From assembly GCA_030145245.1 (NCBI GenBank), contig JAQYWC010000018.1, forward strand, positions 1-52,110: a stretch of DNA of 52,110 nucleotides, read 5' to 3'. The stretch's first letter is position 1, and every line of letters begins with the position of its first letter. Source of the DNA: Desulfobacterium sp. Lineage in GTDB: Bacteria; Desulfobacterota; Desulfobacteria; Desulfobacterales; Desulfobacteraceae. Positions 1 through 7,409 of the stretch are shown here, piece after piece. Position numbers and translations under genes: made by a program. The notes under the pieces are model-generated. The model did no database searches. It had not been told where the DNA came from and was given only the letters and a program-made list of their open reading frames with translations.

Positions 1-282
1 AACGACGTGGTGGAGGCCATAGCAGACTCCGTTGAGGAGCAGGCCCAGACCACCGATGAGATAGCCCAGAACATCAACCAGGCGGCCACCGGAATCCAGG
101 AGGTCAATGAAAACGTCTCCCAGACATCTGCCGTTGCCCAGACCATCTCAATGGAGATGGTGGAGGTGGATGGATCGTCAACCACAATTTCCGGCAGCAG
201 CGTAAAGATCCAGACAAGCAGCAACGAGCTGTTCGCCCTTGCGGAAAACCTCAGAACCGTTGTTCAGCGGTTCATCATTTAG
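1..282 (+). CDS. Methyl-accepting chemotaxis protein, C-terminal fragment
   Basis: This is the last 93 codons of a chemotaxis receptor whose start lies before the window; the frame is open from base 1. The residues form a long amphipathic helix rich in Gln, Glu, Ala, Asn and Thr. The pattern VEEQAQTTDEIAQNINQAA followed by IQEVNENV is typical of the membrane-distal half of the cytoplasmic signalling coiled coil, downstream of the hairpin tip that contacts CheA and CheW. The end, ELFALAENLRTVVQRF, matches the usual end of the receptor after the last adaptation helix. No CheR-tethering pentapeptide (NWETF-like) is present. The input domain cannot be judged. Family assignment is secure, ligand unknown. 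Confidence 0.9.
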   Translation, partial: NDVVEAIADSVEEQAQTTDEIAQNINQAATGIQEVNENVSQTSAVAQTISMEMVEVDGSSTTISGSSVKIQTSSNELFALAENLRTVVQRFII

Positions 283-287
283 CCATT

Positions 288-325
288 AAAAAAGGAGGCT
301 GCACCCGGGTGCAGTCTCCTTTTTT
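288..325. terminator. Bidirectional intrinsic terminator between the chemotaxis receptor and nikO
   Basis: Arms 293-306 and 307-320 pair over 14 positions with one G-T wobble and almost no loop. An A-run precedes the stem and a T-run follows it, so it can act in both directions. It lies 10 bases after the receptor stop codon and about 45 bases beyond the nikO stop on the other strand. Confidence 0.85.
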
Positions 326-366
326 GTCTTTCTTGCCAACATAACACGAAACTCAGAGATAAGAAG

Positions 367-1092
367 CTAATGGTGTTTATGGGGATGGTTGCCGAGCTTG
401 TGCATGTGCTCGTGCTGGTGGACCCGGACCTCTTCGTCCGCGAGAATCTTCCCGTTTTCCATGGAGAAAACCCGGTCGGTGATGGCGGTCAGGAAATTGA
501 ACTCATGGGAGATCACCACATAGGAGATATCAAGGCTGTTCATGATCTTGACCAGCTTATCCTTGACGCCGTTGTCAAGGCCTGCGGTGGGCTCGTCAAG
601 GAGCAGCACCCTGGGTTCCATGGCAAGGACGGAAGCCAGGGCAACGAGCCGTTTCTGGCCGCCCGAGAGCCTGTGGGTAATGGTGGTTTCAAGGTCAGCA
701 ATGCCAAGGGTGGAAAGCATTTCCCGGGCCCTGTCCAGGGCCTCGTCAGCTGAAAGGCCGAGATTGAGAGGCCCAAAGGCCACATCATCCACCACCGTGG
801 GACAAAAGAGCTGATCATCGGCATCCTGGAACATCAGTCCGATCTTCGACCGGACCGCCTGGAACTCCTGCTCGGTTGAGACAGGCCTGCCAAAGATCTC
901 GATCTTGCCGGCATCGGGCCGGCACAGCCCCATGATGGTGTGAAACAGGGTGGTCTTTCCGCTGCCGTTGGGGGCCATCATACCGATGCGGTCGCCCGCA
1001 TAGACTTCCAGGTCAAGACTGTCAAGAACCTTGACGGTTGAACCGGGATAGGCAAAACAGATATTTTCAAGCTTGATAATTGGATTTGTCAC
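367..1092 (-). CDS. nikO: NikO/CbiO, ATPase of ECF-type nickel (cobalt) importer
   Basis: ATP-binding subunit of a group I energy-coupling-factor transporter; 241 aa, the normal length. Visible motifs: Walker A GSGKTT at about residues 43-48, signature LSGGQKRL near 143, Walker B VLLLDEPTAGLD near 160, and an H-loop in VISHEF. The last 17 residues are His-rich (HQHEHMHKLGNHPHKHH), a likely metal-buffering tail that supports a transition-metal substrate. It is the last gene of the minus-strand operon nikK-M-L-Q-O, 3 bases after nikQ. NikO would work as the cytoplasmic motor on NikQ and NikM. Nickel rather than cobalt is inferred from the accompanying nikK and nikL; the motifs themselves do not separate the two metals. 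Confidence 0.92.
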   Translation of the reverse strand: MTNPIIKLENICFAYPGSTVKVLDSLDLEVYAGDRIGMMAPNGSGKTTLFHTIMGLCRPDAGKIEIFGRPVSTEQEFQAVRSKIGLMFQDADDQLFCPTVVDDVAFGPLNLGLSADEALDRAREMLSTLGIADLETTITHRLSGGQKRLVALASVLAMEPRVLLLDEPTAGLDNGVKDKLVKIMNSLDISYVVISHEFNFLTAITDRVFSMENGKILADEEVRVHQHEHMHKLGNHPHKHH

Positions 1093-1095
1093 AGT

Positions 1096-1851
1096 CTACT
1101 TCCAAAGGATTTCGGTCACAACAAGCATCAGGGTCAAAGCCGAGACACCTGTCATGAACACGGGGTTGAGTCTGTTGGACGAAGGGGAATCAAGGGAACG
1201 AAAGGTGCCGTTGAACCCCCGGCAAAGCATGGCGTTGTGGACCCGTCCGGCCCTTAATGAGGCCCGGACAAAGAGCATGCCGGCAAGATAGGCATAGGTC
1301 CTGTAGGAATGAATGTTGGTTCCGGGAACAAATCCACGGAACCGTGCGGCCCGGAGAAGCCTCTGATACTCCTCCTGGATCACGGCAATGTAGCGGTAGG
1401 TCATGAGCAGCAGGAACACAAGCTTGTCAGGAACCCTCAGCCTGTGGAGGGCCTGCCCCAGGGTCGCAACGGTCATGGTCGCCAGAAGCGCGATAAAAAC
1501 CATCAGAATGGAGACGGACTTGATGGTGATCCTGAGGCAGAGTTCCACCCCTGGCCGGGTCATGGTGAGGGGCCCGATGCGAACCAGGGGCTCTCCCCCA
1601 TGGGTGAAGGGCAGAATAACCCAGATCATGATAACAAAGAGCAGCACCGGCTTGAGCCGCTTCAGCACCGGCCCGGCCCCAAGGGAAGCAAGGAAAACCA
1701 GGGCCAGGGCAAAAACCAGATAAAGCCCCAGCACTTCAAACTGGGAGGACAGGGCCAGGGCAAAGGAGACCACCAAGGCGCACACCACCCTGACACAGGG
1801 ATCAAGCCTGTGAATAATGGAATCGCCCTGGGCCAGTTCCTCGCTAATCAT
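1096..1851 (-). CDS. nikQ: NikQ/CbiQ, transmembrane coupling (T) component
   Basis: Membrane subunit that transmits ATP hydrolysis from NikO to the substrate-binding NikM. The product, 251 aa, has about five hydrophobic segments. It carries the two Arg-Gly coupling motifs of EcfT proteins in the C-terminal half (AARFRG and AMLCRG). I place the start at 1851 because MISEELAQGDS resembles family N-termini. The longer frame to 1905 would add 18 residues that lie inside nikL. With this start the gene overlaps the end of nikL by 8 bases, indicating translational coupling. The specificity call rests on the operon. Confidence 0.9.
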   Translation of the reverse strand: MISEELAQGDSIIHRLDPCVRVVCALVVSFALALSSQFEVLGLYLVFALALVFLASLGAGPVLKRLKPVLLFVIMIWVILPFTHGGEPLVRIGPLTMTRPGVELCLRITIKSVSILMVFIALLATMTVATLGQALHRLRVPDKLVFLLLMTYRYIAVIQEEYQRLLRAARFRGFVPGTNIHSYRTYAYLAGMLFVRASLRAGRVHNAMLCRGFNGTFRSLDSPSSNRLNPVFMTGVSALTLMLVVTEILWK

Positions 1852-2341
1852 GGTGTTTTTTCCGCCGCCTGTTATTAACAATCCCTGCGCCAAAGGCCAG
1901 GGCAAAGATGATGCCGATGCCTGAGGCGATCCTCATAGCAGAAGGCCCCTTTTCAAGTTCGGCCTTTTGGGCCATGGCATCCCCATGGGCGGTCTTGGAT
2001 GCCGCCCCCTGCATCTCGTCCAGGGGAACCAGCCAGGTTGCCTTATGGCCCATGGAGGCATCCATGGTGATAAGAAGATCGGATCCGGGATTTTCCGGGA
2101 TTTTAAAGGAGTAGTTTCCCTGCTCGTCTGTGATACCCTTGGAAACCACGGCACCGCTTCCATCGGTTACCTCGACCTTGCCCTTGATCACCTTTTTGTC
2201 ACCAAAGCTGCTCTCCGAGTGGACAAACCCGTCTTCTGCCCAGGCAAACACATACACCTTGTGGGCAAAGGAAGGGGAACTCCATCCAAGAACCATAAGG
2301 ATCGCAAGGAAGCACCATTGTTTAACGTTTTTTTGTCTCAT
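1844..2341 (-). CDS. nikL: NikL-type accessory subunit of the nickel ECF importer
   Basis: Small periplasmic protein with a membrane anchor, 165 aa. Residues 1-26 are a signal peptide with a likely cut at SFA-H, so the mature protein would start with His (HKVYVFAW). A CbiL/transthyretin-like beta domain follows at about 28-105, with the 'TDEQGNYSFKIP' strand typical of carboxypeptidase-regulatory folds. A hydrophobic helix at about 136-155 and a basic tail (NNRRRKKHHD) end the protein. The layout of two membrane-spanning ends around an extracytoplasmic domain resembles CbiN/NikN. NikL with NikK replaces NikN in NikKMLQO systems described by comparative genomics. It overlaps nikM by 4 bases (ATGA) and nikQ by 8. 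Confidence 0.82.
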   Translation of the reverse strand: MRQKNVKQWCFLAILMVLGWSSPSFAHKVYVFAWAEDGFVHSESSFGDKKVIKGKVEVTDGSGAVVSKGITDEQGNYSFKIPENPGSDLLITMDASMGHKATWLVPLDEMQGAASKTAHGDAMAQKAELEKGPSAMRIASGIGIIFALAFGAGIVNNRRRKKHHD

Positions 2342-2949
2342 GAATTACTCCTTCCCCGGGGCAGAATCTCAGGATAGACCTTATGAAAAAATGTCACACA
2401 AAAACCCGTGACAATCCCTTCGATGATCATCACGGGCAGATTGGCCGTGACCACAAGCAGGGAGACCTCAAGAAAACTCTTTTCCGTAAGATAAAGGGAA
2501 AATCCCAAAAGGAGGCAGGAGATAAAGACGGATCCTGCGCCTGCCAGGAACGATGCCGCAAACACCGTCTTCCTGCCCTTGTTCAGGAACGGGGAAAAGA
2601 GATAGTAACAGATAACGGCGGGCGTCGCCATGATCACGGAGTTGACGCCAAGGGCCGTGATGCCGCCGTACTGGAAGAACACAGCCTGGAGAAGAAGGGC
2701 CACCAGGATGGCGGGAAAAGCGGCCCACCCGAGCAGCAGCCCCACCACACCGTTGAGGATGAGGTGGACGCTGGAGGGCCCCAGATTGACATGGATCAGG
2801 GAGGCCACAAAGAAGGCTGACGACAGGATCGCCACGTGGACAATCCTGTCATAATCTATCTTTTTAAGCCCGACTGCGGTTCCGGCAACTGCGAGTGCTG
2901 CACCTGCCATCATCACCGGACCCGATAATACGCCTTCTGATATGTGCAT
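2338..2949 (-). CDS. nikM: NikM/CbiM, substrate-binding membrane component
   Basis: Membrane S-component that captures Ni(II) or Co(II). The start at 2949 is chosen because the mature protein must begin MHISEG: in this family the amino terminus and His2 are metal ligands. The longer frame to 2997 would bury them. The motif HVNLGPSSVHL (about residues 52-62) supplies another conserved His. About six hydrophobic helices; 203 aa, the usual length for CbiM without a fused N domain. It begins 1 base after the nikK stop and overlaps nikL by 4 bases. Family assignment is secure; the nickel preference is inferred from context. Confidence 0.92.
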   Translation of the reverse strand: MHISEGVLSGPVMMAGAALAVAGTAVGLKKIDYDRIVHVAILSSAFFVASLIHVNLGPSSVHLILNGVVGLLLGWAAFPAILVALLLQAVFFQYGGITALGVNSVIMATPAVICYYLFSPFLNKGRKTVFAASFLAGAGSVFISCLLLGFSLYLTEKSFLEVSLLVVTANLPVMIIEGIVTGFCVTFFHKVYPEILPRGRSNS

Positions 2950-2950
2950 C

Positions 2951-3736
2951 TTAGTTCCTTGTCTGCCATTTCTGAAATTCAACCCATAATACGGCACCCA
3001 GTTCTATATCCTTTTTCTCTCCATTATGCACCATTTTTTTATCGGAGGTATTAAGTGCTGCAAATCCCCACCACCCGTCAACCGGTGCGGCATAGGAGAA
3101 GACGCCGTTCTGGTCGGCCTTGACGGTCTGGGTCACCATGTAGTCGGAGGGGGCAACGGCCTTGGCAGTCTTGTTGTAGTACTCGATCTCCACCTCGGCA
3201 TTGGGAACGGCCTTGCCGTCCAGCATCACAACGCCCTGGAAGATGTTGCCGGCATAGAGCCCATAGGGTTTTGACAGGGGAACGATCTCTGTCTTGAGGC
3301 CAACCGGCTCATCCCAGCCGTCCTCTCCGCCAAAGGCGGCTACAATGGTCTTTGTGTAGTGAACGATGAAGCAGTCCTCAGACGGCTCCCAATAGGGTTG
3401 GGGAGTCATGCAGAAGGCGTAGGCCCCGGGGCGCTTGACACTGTAGTTTGTGGCCCAGGCACCATGGTCCATCACCTTGGAGGCCTTGAGAGCGGGAAGA
3501 AGGTCCTCCCTTGCGCCGTCCTTGGCAACAAAGAATGAGGCCGGTTCCACAAGCTCCATGCCTATAATCTCAAAGGGGTGGGAAAAGGAAAGATCAACGT
3601 TAAGGGTCCGGGAATCACCCTGCATCACCATGCTGTCCGAGGGAATCACCATACCAAAATGAGCAAAAGAGCTGCCTGCCGCAACCATCATAAAAAGAGC
3701 CGTAAAAACCGATACTTTCACTGAAAAAGACCTCAT
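2951..3736 (-). CDS. nikK: NikK, periplasmic DUF4198 protein of the nickel importer
   Basis: Secreted DUF4198 protein, first gene of the nik operon. The start at 3736 is preceded by GGAGG with a 6-base spacer; a longer frame to 3763 lacks a good site. Residues 1-25 are a signal peptide ending at SFA-H, so the mature N-terminus is His-Phe-Gly-Met. The 261-aa product is a beta-rich periplasmic protein containing 'SFSHPFEIIGMEL' and a C-terminal peptidase-regulatory-like region 'GVMLDGKAVPNAEVEIEYY', both characteristic of DUF4198. DUF4198 proteins next to CbiM-type transporters are thought to assist extracytoplasmic metal capture. Expression probably depends on the structured leader just upstream. 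Confidence 0.85.
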   Translation of the reverse strand: MRSFSVKVSVFTALFMMVAAGSSFAHFGMVIPSDSMVMQGDSRTLNVDLSFSHPFEIIGMELVEPASFFVAKDGAREDLLPALKASKVMDHGAWATNYSVKRPGAYAFCMTPQPYWEPSEDCFIVHYTKTIVAAFGGEDGWDEPVGLKTEIVPLSKPYGLYAGNIFQGVVMLDGKAVPNAEVEIEYYNKTAKAVAPSDYMVTQTVKADQNGVFSYAAPVDGWWGFAALNTSDKKMVHNGEKKDIELGAVLWVEFQKWQTRN

Positions 3737-3817
3737 TGTTTCCTCCATAAGCAAAAAAACCACAAAGGGTTGCAGGTCATGGATATATGACCGTCAATTG
3801 GCAACCTTCGTGGTTTT
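3737..3817 (-). promoter_or_regulatory. Structured leader of the nik operon (hairpin plus U-tract)
   Basis: Reading the minus strand, the 5' arm at 3817-3801 pairs with the 3' arm at 3773-3756 with one or two bulges, and a run of seven U residues follows (3759-3753). Inside is a second perfect 6-bp hairpin (GGTCAT, 3792-3787; ATGACC, 3780-3775). The nikK Shine-Dalgarno lies about 10 bases after the U-tract. The layout matches an intrinsic terminator placed between promoter and first gene, so attenuation is likely. The inner palindrome could instead be a repressor site. I do not recognise it as a known cobalamin or NiCo riboswitch. Confidence 0.6.
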
Positions 3818-3818
3818 A

Positions 3819-3847
3819 ATTATAAGTTTCTACTAATTGTTTTTTAA
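3819..3847 (-). promoter_or_regulatory. Sigma-70-type promoter of the nik operon
   Basis: On the minus strand a perfect -10 TATAAT (3824-3819) sits 17 bases after a -35-like TTAAAA (3847-3842). Transcription would start near 3812-3817, at the 5' arm of the leader hairpin. A second candidate, TTGACA at 3920-3915 with a poor -10, lies further upstream. Confidence 0.55.
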
Positions 3848-3920
3848 TGCTTTATGCTTCAGGTCCGGGCTTCAGCCAGGAATTACTACTATGCATATAC
3901 TTAGATTCTGCCTGTGTCAA

Positions 3921-4286
3921 TTACTTTTTATACCAGGCCCCGGATTCGTTTTTCAGAAACTCCCCTTTTTTTGCCCGGTTTGCAATCTGGAGCGCCCGTC
4001 GCTTCTCCACCGTTGCAATGCCCACACCCTGCTGGGCGGCAATGGCCGAATAGACGGTTTTCCTGTCCCTGTTCTCGCTTGCCACAACATCCGCATGGGC
4101 ACGCGCTGCCGTGACAAACTCCAGGTACCCCTTGGCATTTTCCCCGACAATTCCCTGGCTCTTCATATTGACAATCACGGGAAGCCGCTGCTTCATCCGC
4201 TGTTTGATGTCGTTTGCAAAAGCCCCCTGGGCAACAAACACAGAGGCAATCATCAACGCTATTCCCAACACTGCAATTCGTTTCAT
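3921..4286 (-). CDS. ydbL: YdbL-family (DUF1318) periplasmic protein
   Basis: Small secreted protein, 121 aa, with a signal peptide ending near AQGAFA and a DUF1318 domain. Typical features are 'IKQRMKQRLPVIVNMKSQGIVGEN' spread over about residues 28-52 and the Tyr/Trp-containing end GAWYKK. YdbL works with the lipoprotein YnbE and the AsmA-like YdbH in an envelope lipid-transport complex in enterobacteria. Here it follows ynbE by about 17 bases, but no ydbH is nearby. The start at 4286 gives an 8-base spacer from GGGGGAG; an ATG at 4292 is too close to that site. Confidence 0.82.
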   Translation of the reverse strand: MKRIAVLGIALMIASVFVAQGAFANDIKQRMKQRLPVIVNMKSQGIVGENAKGYLEFVTAARAHADVVASENRDRKTVYSAIAAQQGVGIATVEKRRALQIANRAKKGEFLKNESGAWYKK

Positions 4287-4303
4287 GTTCATATCTCCCC
4301 CTG

Positions 4304-4504
4304 CTACTCCTTTATCTGACTCTCGGTCTCATCAATATCATCGAAAAAACTGTCCAGCGCCCTGTCCACCTTGACGTTCACATCAATGGTGATGTGAATC
4401 GGCTTCACCTCCACCGGCGCCACCTGGACCTCATGGCTCGTGCTGCACCCCGATACCCAAAAAACGGCAAGTACCAGGGCCAGCATGATCGTTCTGTTCT
4501 TCAT
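4304..4504 (-). CDS. ynbE: YnbE-like outer-membrane lipoprotein
   Basis: Short lipoprotein of 66 aa. The signal segment ends in the lipobox VSGC (Cys20), followed by a short mature region with 'VKPIHITIDVNVKVDRALDSFFDDID'-type content (about 35-60) typical of the YnbE family. The start at 4504 has an ideal AAAGGAGATACC in front; a longer frame to 4603 is unsupported. First gene of a two-gene operon with ydbL. In E. coli the homologue bridges YdbH to the outer membrane; the absent ydbH must be elsewhere or replaced by another AsmA-like protein. Confidence 0.8.
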   Translation of the reverse strand: MKNRTIMLALVLAVFWVSGCSTSHEVQVAPVEVKPIHITIDVNVKVDRALDSFFDDIDETESQIKE

Positions 4505-4533
4505 GGTATCTCCTTTAATTGTTGACATCTGCA

Positions 4534-4563
4534 ATAGTATGCACAACAGCCCCCAAAAGTAAA
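4534..4563 (-). promoter_or_regulatory. Possible promoter of ynbE-ydbL
   Basis: On the minus strand TTTACT (4563-4558) is followed after 18 bases by TACTAT (4539-4534), about 30 bases before the ynbE start. Both hexamers are only partial matches to the sigma-70 consensus. Confidence 0.35.
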
Positions 4564-4671
4564 TACCAGGCGGCGCTCCCCGACGGTGGCATCTCTTTTT
4601 CAATTATGCTATATAAAACATCGGACTTTGAGGTCATGGCTTATCTTATTTAATAAAAAAAAGTTGGTAGT

Positions 4672-7347
4672 GTGAAAAAAAACAATTACAGTCTCGATAA
4701 AAATTTCTTGTCCATCAAAACAGAGTGTGGTGAATACAGGTTTAAAGTTGATGGTGATACAGGCTTGGCCAATGCACAACGGATTGCAGAGGTAATGGTC
4801 AGCGAAATGGAAAAAATCGAAAACAAATTTCAAACCGCCAGGGAAAAAACGAATCCATACGCAAAGTTACTGCTGTCAAACTTAAACATTTCCGACAAAT
4901 ATATTCAACTTGAGAACAAATACAACCTTCTCCTTCAAAAACATGAAGAGATGAAGGCGTTATACCAGCGCCAGGAAAAATCAGGCGACGCATACAAGCA
5001 GAGGCTGAAACAGAACAGATCACCCCTGAAAACACAGCCATCTGACGACCTGCCTCCTTCCCGGGAAAAACAACCGGTTAAAGAGACAGGCCGGACGCTG
5101 CCCGGTGAAATCCGGAAAGAAACGTCCATCTCACCGCCACAGCCATCGATTAAGCCACAACCTGAGACTCCGGTAAAGCCGCCTGTAGCGCAACCCATAA
5201 AACCGTTGAAAAAGCCGGAGCCTGCCGCAAAGAGAACGGAAGTGCCTCCGACAAAGACAGAGGCCCCGATAAAGCCCCTGGAGCAGAAGCAGGACCAGGC
5301 AAAGACTGAGGTTCCAACCCCTTCCCTGGAGCAGGAGCAGAGGCAGGCGAAACCGGCTGTTCCGGCACAGCCAGAGACTGCGGTAAAGCCACCTGTAACG
5401 CAACCAACAGAGCCTCTGGAAAAACCTGAGCCTGCTGCAGAAACGCCGGAACAGACGCCGGCAAAACCAGAGGCCCCGATAAAGCCCCTGGAGCAGAAGC
5501 CGGACCAGGACCAGGCAAAGACTGAGGTCCCGACCCCTTCCCTGGAGCAGAAGCTGGCGAAACCGGCTGTTCCGACACAGCCAGCGCCCCTGGTAAAACA
5601 GATATTAGAGCAGTTGGAAAAGTCACAGCCATCTACAAAAACCCAGGAACAGACGCCGGCAAAAACAGAGGCCCCGGTAAAGCCTCTGGAGCAGGACCAG
5701 GCAAAGGCTGAGGTCCCAACCCCTTCCCTGGCGCAGGAGCAGGCAAAACCGGCTGTCCGGCCACAACCCGAGCCGCCGGTAAATCCACCTGTGGAGCAAC
5801 CGGTAGAGACGTTGGAAGAGCCCCAGGAAGAACAGTCCTCTCAACTGAGAATTAATACGCCGGGAAGAATTCCAAATAGTGCCATTGAATCCGGTAATAA
5901 TTATAGTGATGAATTTCAGTTGCCTTCCCTGGATTTTCTTAAACGCGCCGACAAGGAGATAGAGGTTGACCATGAGGCCATAAGAAGGGATGCAGAGCTG
6001 CTTGAACAGAAACTCGGTTACTTTGGAATCAAGGGAGAGGTCATGGAGGTCTCGCCAGGGCCTGTTATCACCACCTTTGAATATAAGCCGGCTCCTGGTA
6101 TCAAGATCAGCAAGATCGTGAATCTGGCAGATGATCTGGCCCTGGCCTTAAGCGCCCTGAGTATCCGCATTGTTGCACCCATTCCCGGCAAAGACGTGAT
6201 CGGCGTTGAAATTCCCAATGCCAAGATGAGCATTGTTCCCTTTATTGACATTGTCGGCTCTGACGAGTTCAAAAATAATGATTCCCGTACCCCGGTCTGC
6301 CTTGGCAAGGATATCATCGGCAATCCCGTTGTTGTGGGACTTGACAAAATGCCCCATCTTTTGATCGCAGGGGCCACGGGAACCGGAAAAAGCGTTGGCC
6401 TGAACGCCATGATAGCAAGCATCCTGTATAAATCATCCCCTGACAGGGTAAAATTTATCATGATCGATCCCAAGCGCATCGAGCTGTCACTGTTCAATGA
6501 TATTCCCCACCTGATCACGCCGGTGATCACGGACATGAAAAAAGCCAATACAGCCCTCCAATGGGTGGTAAGGGAGATGGAGCGCCGTTATGAGATGCTT
6601 GCCAAGCTACAGGTGAGAAACATTGAACAATATAATCAAAAGATAAAGAGTTCGGATCTGTCTGAGTATGAGGAAGATGAATGTTTTGAGGAGTTTTCAT
6701 ACATTGTCATCATAATCGATGAGCTGGCGGACCTGATGATGACCGCAAGCAAGGATATTGAATTTTCCCTCACCCGGATTGCCCAGATGGCAAGGGCTGC
6801 CGGCATCCATCTGATCCTTGCCACCCAGCGTCCTTCGGTGGATGTGCTCACCGGCATCATCAAGGCCAATTTTCCCACACGGATATCCTTCCAGGTCTCA
6901 TCCAAAACCGATTCCAGGACAATCATCGATTCCAACGGCGCTGAGACCCTTCTGGGCAGGGGAGATATGCTCTTTGTCCCCCCGGGAACCGCAAGGCTTA
7001 CCCGGGTTCATGGCACCTATCTCTCAGAAGAGGAGCTCATCACCATAACCACTTTTCTGAAAGCCCAGGGAAAACCCCGGTATGTGCTTGACGTGACCAC
7101 GGAAAAAGAGGAAGAACCGGCCGTGGAGATCAGCGACGATGATTATGATGAAAAATACCAGGCTGCCCTGGAATACGTCCTGTCCACCAGACAAGCGTCC
7201 ATATCAAGTGTTCAGCGCGCCCTCAGGGTCGGATATAACCGGGCGGCAAGGATCATTGACCTGATGGAGAAGAAAGGCATTGTCGGCCCCTCCGACGGAG
7301 TGAAACCCCGCCAGGTCTTAATCGACCGCATGGAACAGACCTTCTGA
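4672..7347 (+). CDS. FtsK/SpoIIIE-type DNA translocase with a ZapA-like N-terminal domain
   Basis: 891-aa ATP-driven double-strand DNA pump. Residues about 8-80 resemble ZapA: a beta strand pair (ECGEYRFKVDGD), a helix with AQRIAEVMVSEMEKI, and the hallmark YAKLLLSNLNISDKY. A short coiled coil and a Pro/Glu/Lys-rich linker (about 115-400) follow. The motor starts near 425: Walker A GATGTGKS at 567-574, Walker B VIIIDELADL with Asp683-Glu684, then LATQRPSVDV. A winged-helix gamma domain (about 825-885, SSVQRALRVGYNRAARI) ends it; in FtsK this domain reads polar DNA motifs. No transmembrane segment is visible, unlike FtsK. GTG is the only start upstream of the conserved region, and its ribosome site is weak. 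Motor assignment is secure; the ZapA homology is by eye. Confidence 0.88.
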   Translation: MKKNNYSLDKNFLSIKTECGEYRFKVDGDTGLANAQRIAEVMVSEMEKIENKFQTAREKTNPYAKLLLSNLNISDKYIQLENKYNLLLQKHEEMKALYQRQEKSGDAYKQRLKQNRSPLKTQPSDDLPPSREKQPVKETGRTLPGEIRKETSISPPQPSIKPQPETPVKPPVAQPIKPLKKPEPAAKRTEVPPTKTEAPIKPLEQKQDQAKTEVPTPSLEQEQRQAKPAVPAQPETAVKPPVTQPTEPLEKPEPAAETPEQTPAKPEAPIKPLEQKPDQDQAKTEVPTPSLEQKLAKPAVPTQPAPLVKQILEQLEKSQPSTKTQEQTPAKTEAPVKPLEQDQAKAEVPTPSLAQEQAKPAVRPQPEPPVNPPVEQPVETLEEPQEEQSSQLRINTPGRIPNSAIESGNNYSDEFQLPSLDFLKRADKEIEVDHEAIRRDAELLEQKLGYFGIKGEVMEVSPGPVITTFEYKPAPGIKISKIVNLADDLALALSALSIRIVAPIPGKDVIGVEIPNAKMSIVPFIDIVGSDEFKNNDSRTPVCLGKDIIGNPVVVGLDKMPHLLIAGATGTGKSVGLNAMIASILYKSSPDRVKFIMIDPKRIELSLFNDIPHLITPVITDMKKANTALQWVVREMERRYEMLAKLQVRNIEQYNQKIKSSDLSEYEEDECFEEFSYIVIIIDELADLMMTASKDIEFSLTRIAQMARAAGIHLILATQRPSVDVLTGIIKANFPTRISFQVSSKTDSRTIIDSNGAETLLGRGDMLFVPPGTARLTRVHGTYLSEEELITITTFLKAQGKPRYVLDVTTEKEEEPAVEISDDDYDEKYQAALEYVLSTRQASISSVQRALRVGYNRAARIIDLMEKKGIVGPSDGVKPRQVLIDRMEQTF
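5150..5820 (+). repeat. Degenerate tandem repeat encoding the FtsK linker
   Basis: Three units of about 200-210 bases share near-identical blocks, for example AGGCCCCGATAAAGCCCCTG at 5261 and 5471 and a diverged copy at 5669. They encode Pro/Glu/Gln/Lys-rich text (EAPIKPLEQ, TEVPTPSLEQ, AKPAVP). This is a low-complexity, length-variable linker between the ZapA-like domain and the motor. Confidence 0.75.
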
Positions 7348-7409
7348 GGTTTATCCTCTTGAGATAGATCAGGAGTATTGAAGCGCTGGCTTATTAAGGA
7401 GACATGGAT

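Noticed and set aside
1309-1878. Plus-strand frame of 189 codons opposite nikQ
   Set aside because: It mirrors nikQ, is rich in Gly, Gln and His as expected of an antisense shadow, and has no ribosome site or known domain.
4609-4833. Minus-strand frame of 74 codons spanning the translocase start
   Set aside because: No ribosome site, no family match, and it overlaps the conserved ZapA-like region on the other strand.
5131-5632. Minus-strand frames opposite the translocase linker
   Set aside because: They are the antisense of Pro/Glu repeats and contain only Leu/Arg- or Pro/Ala-rich repeats.
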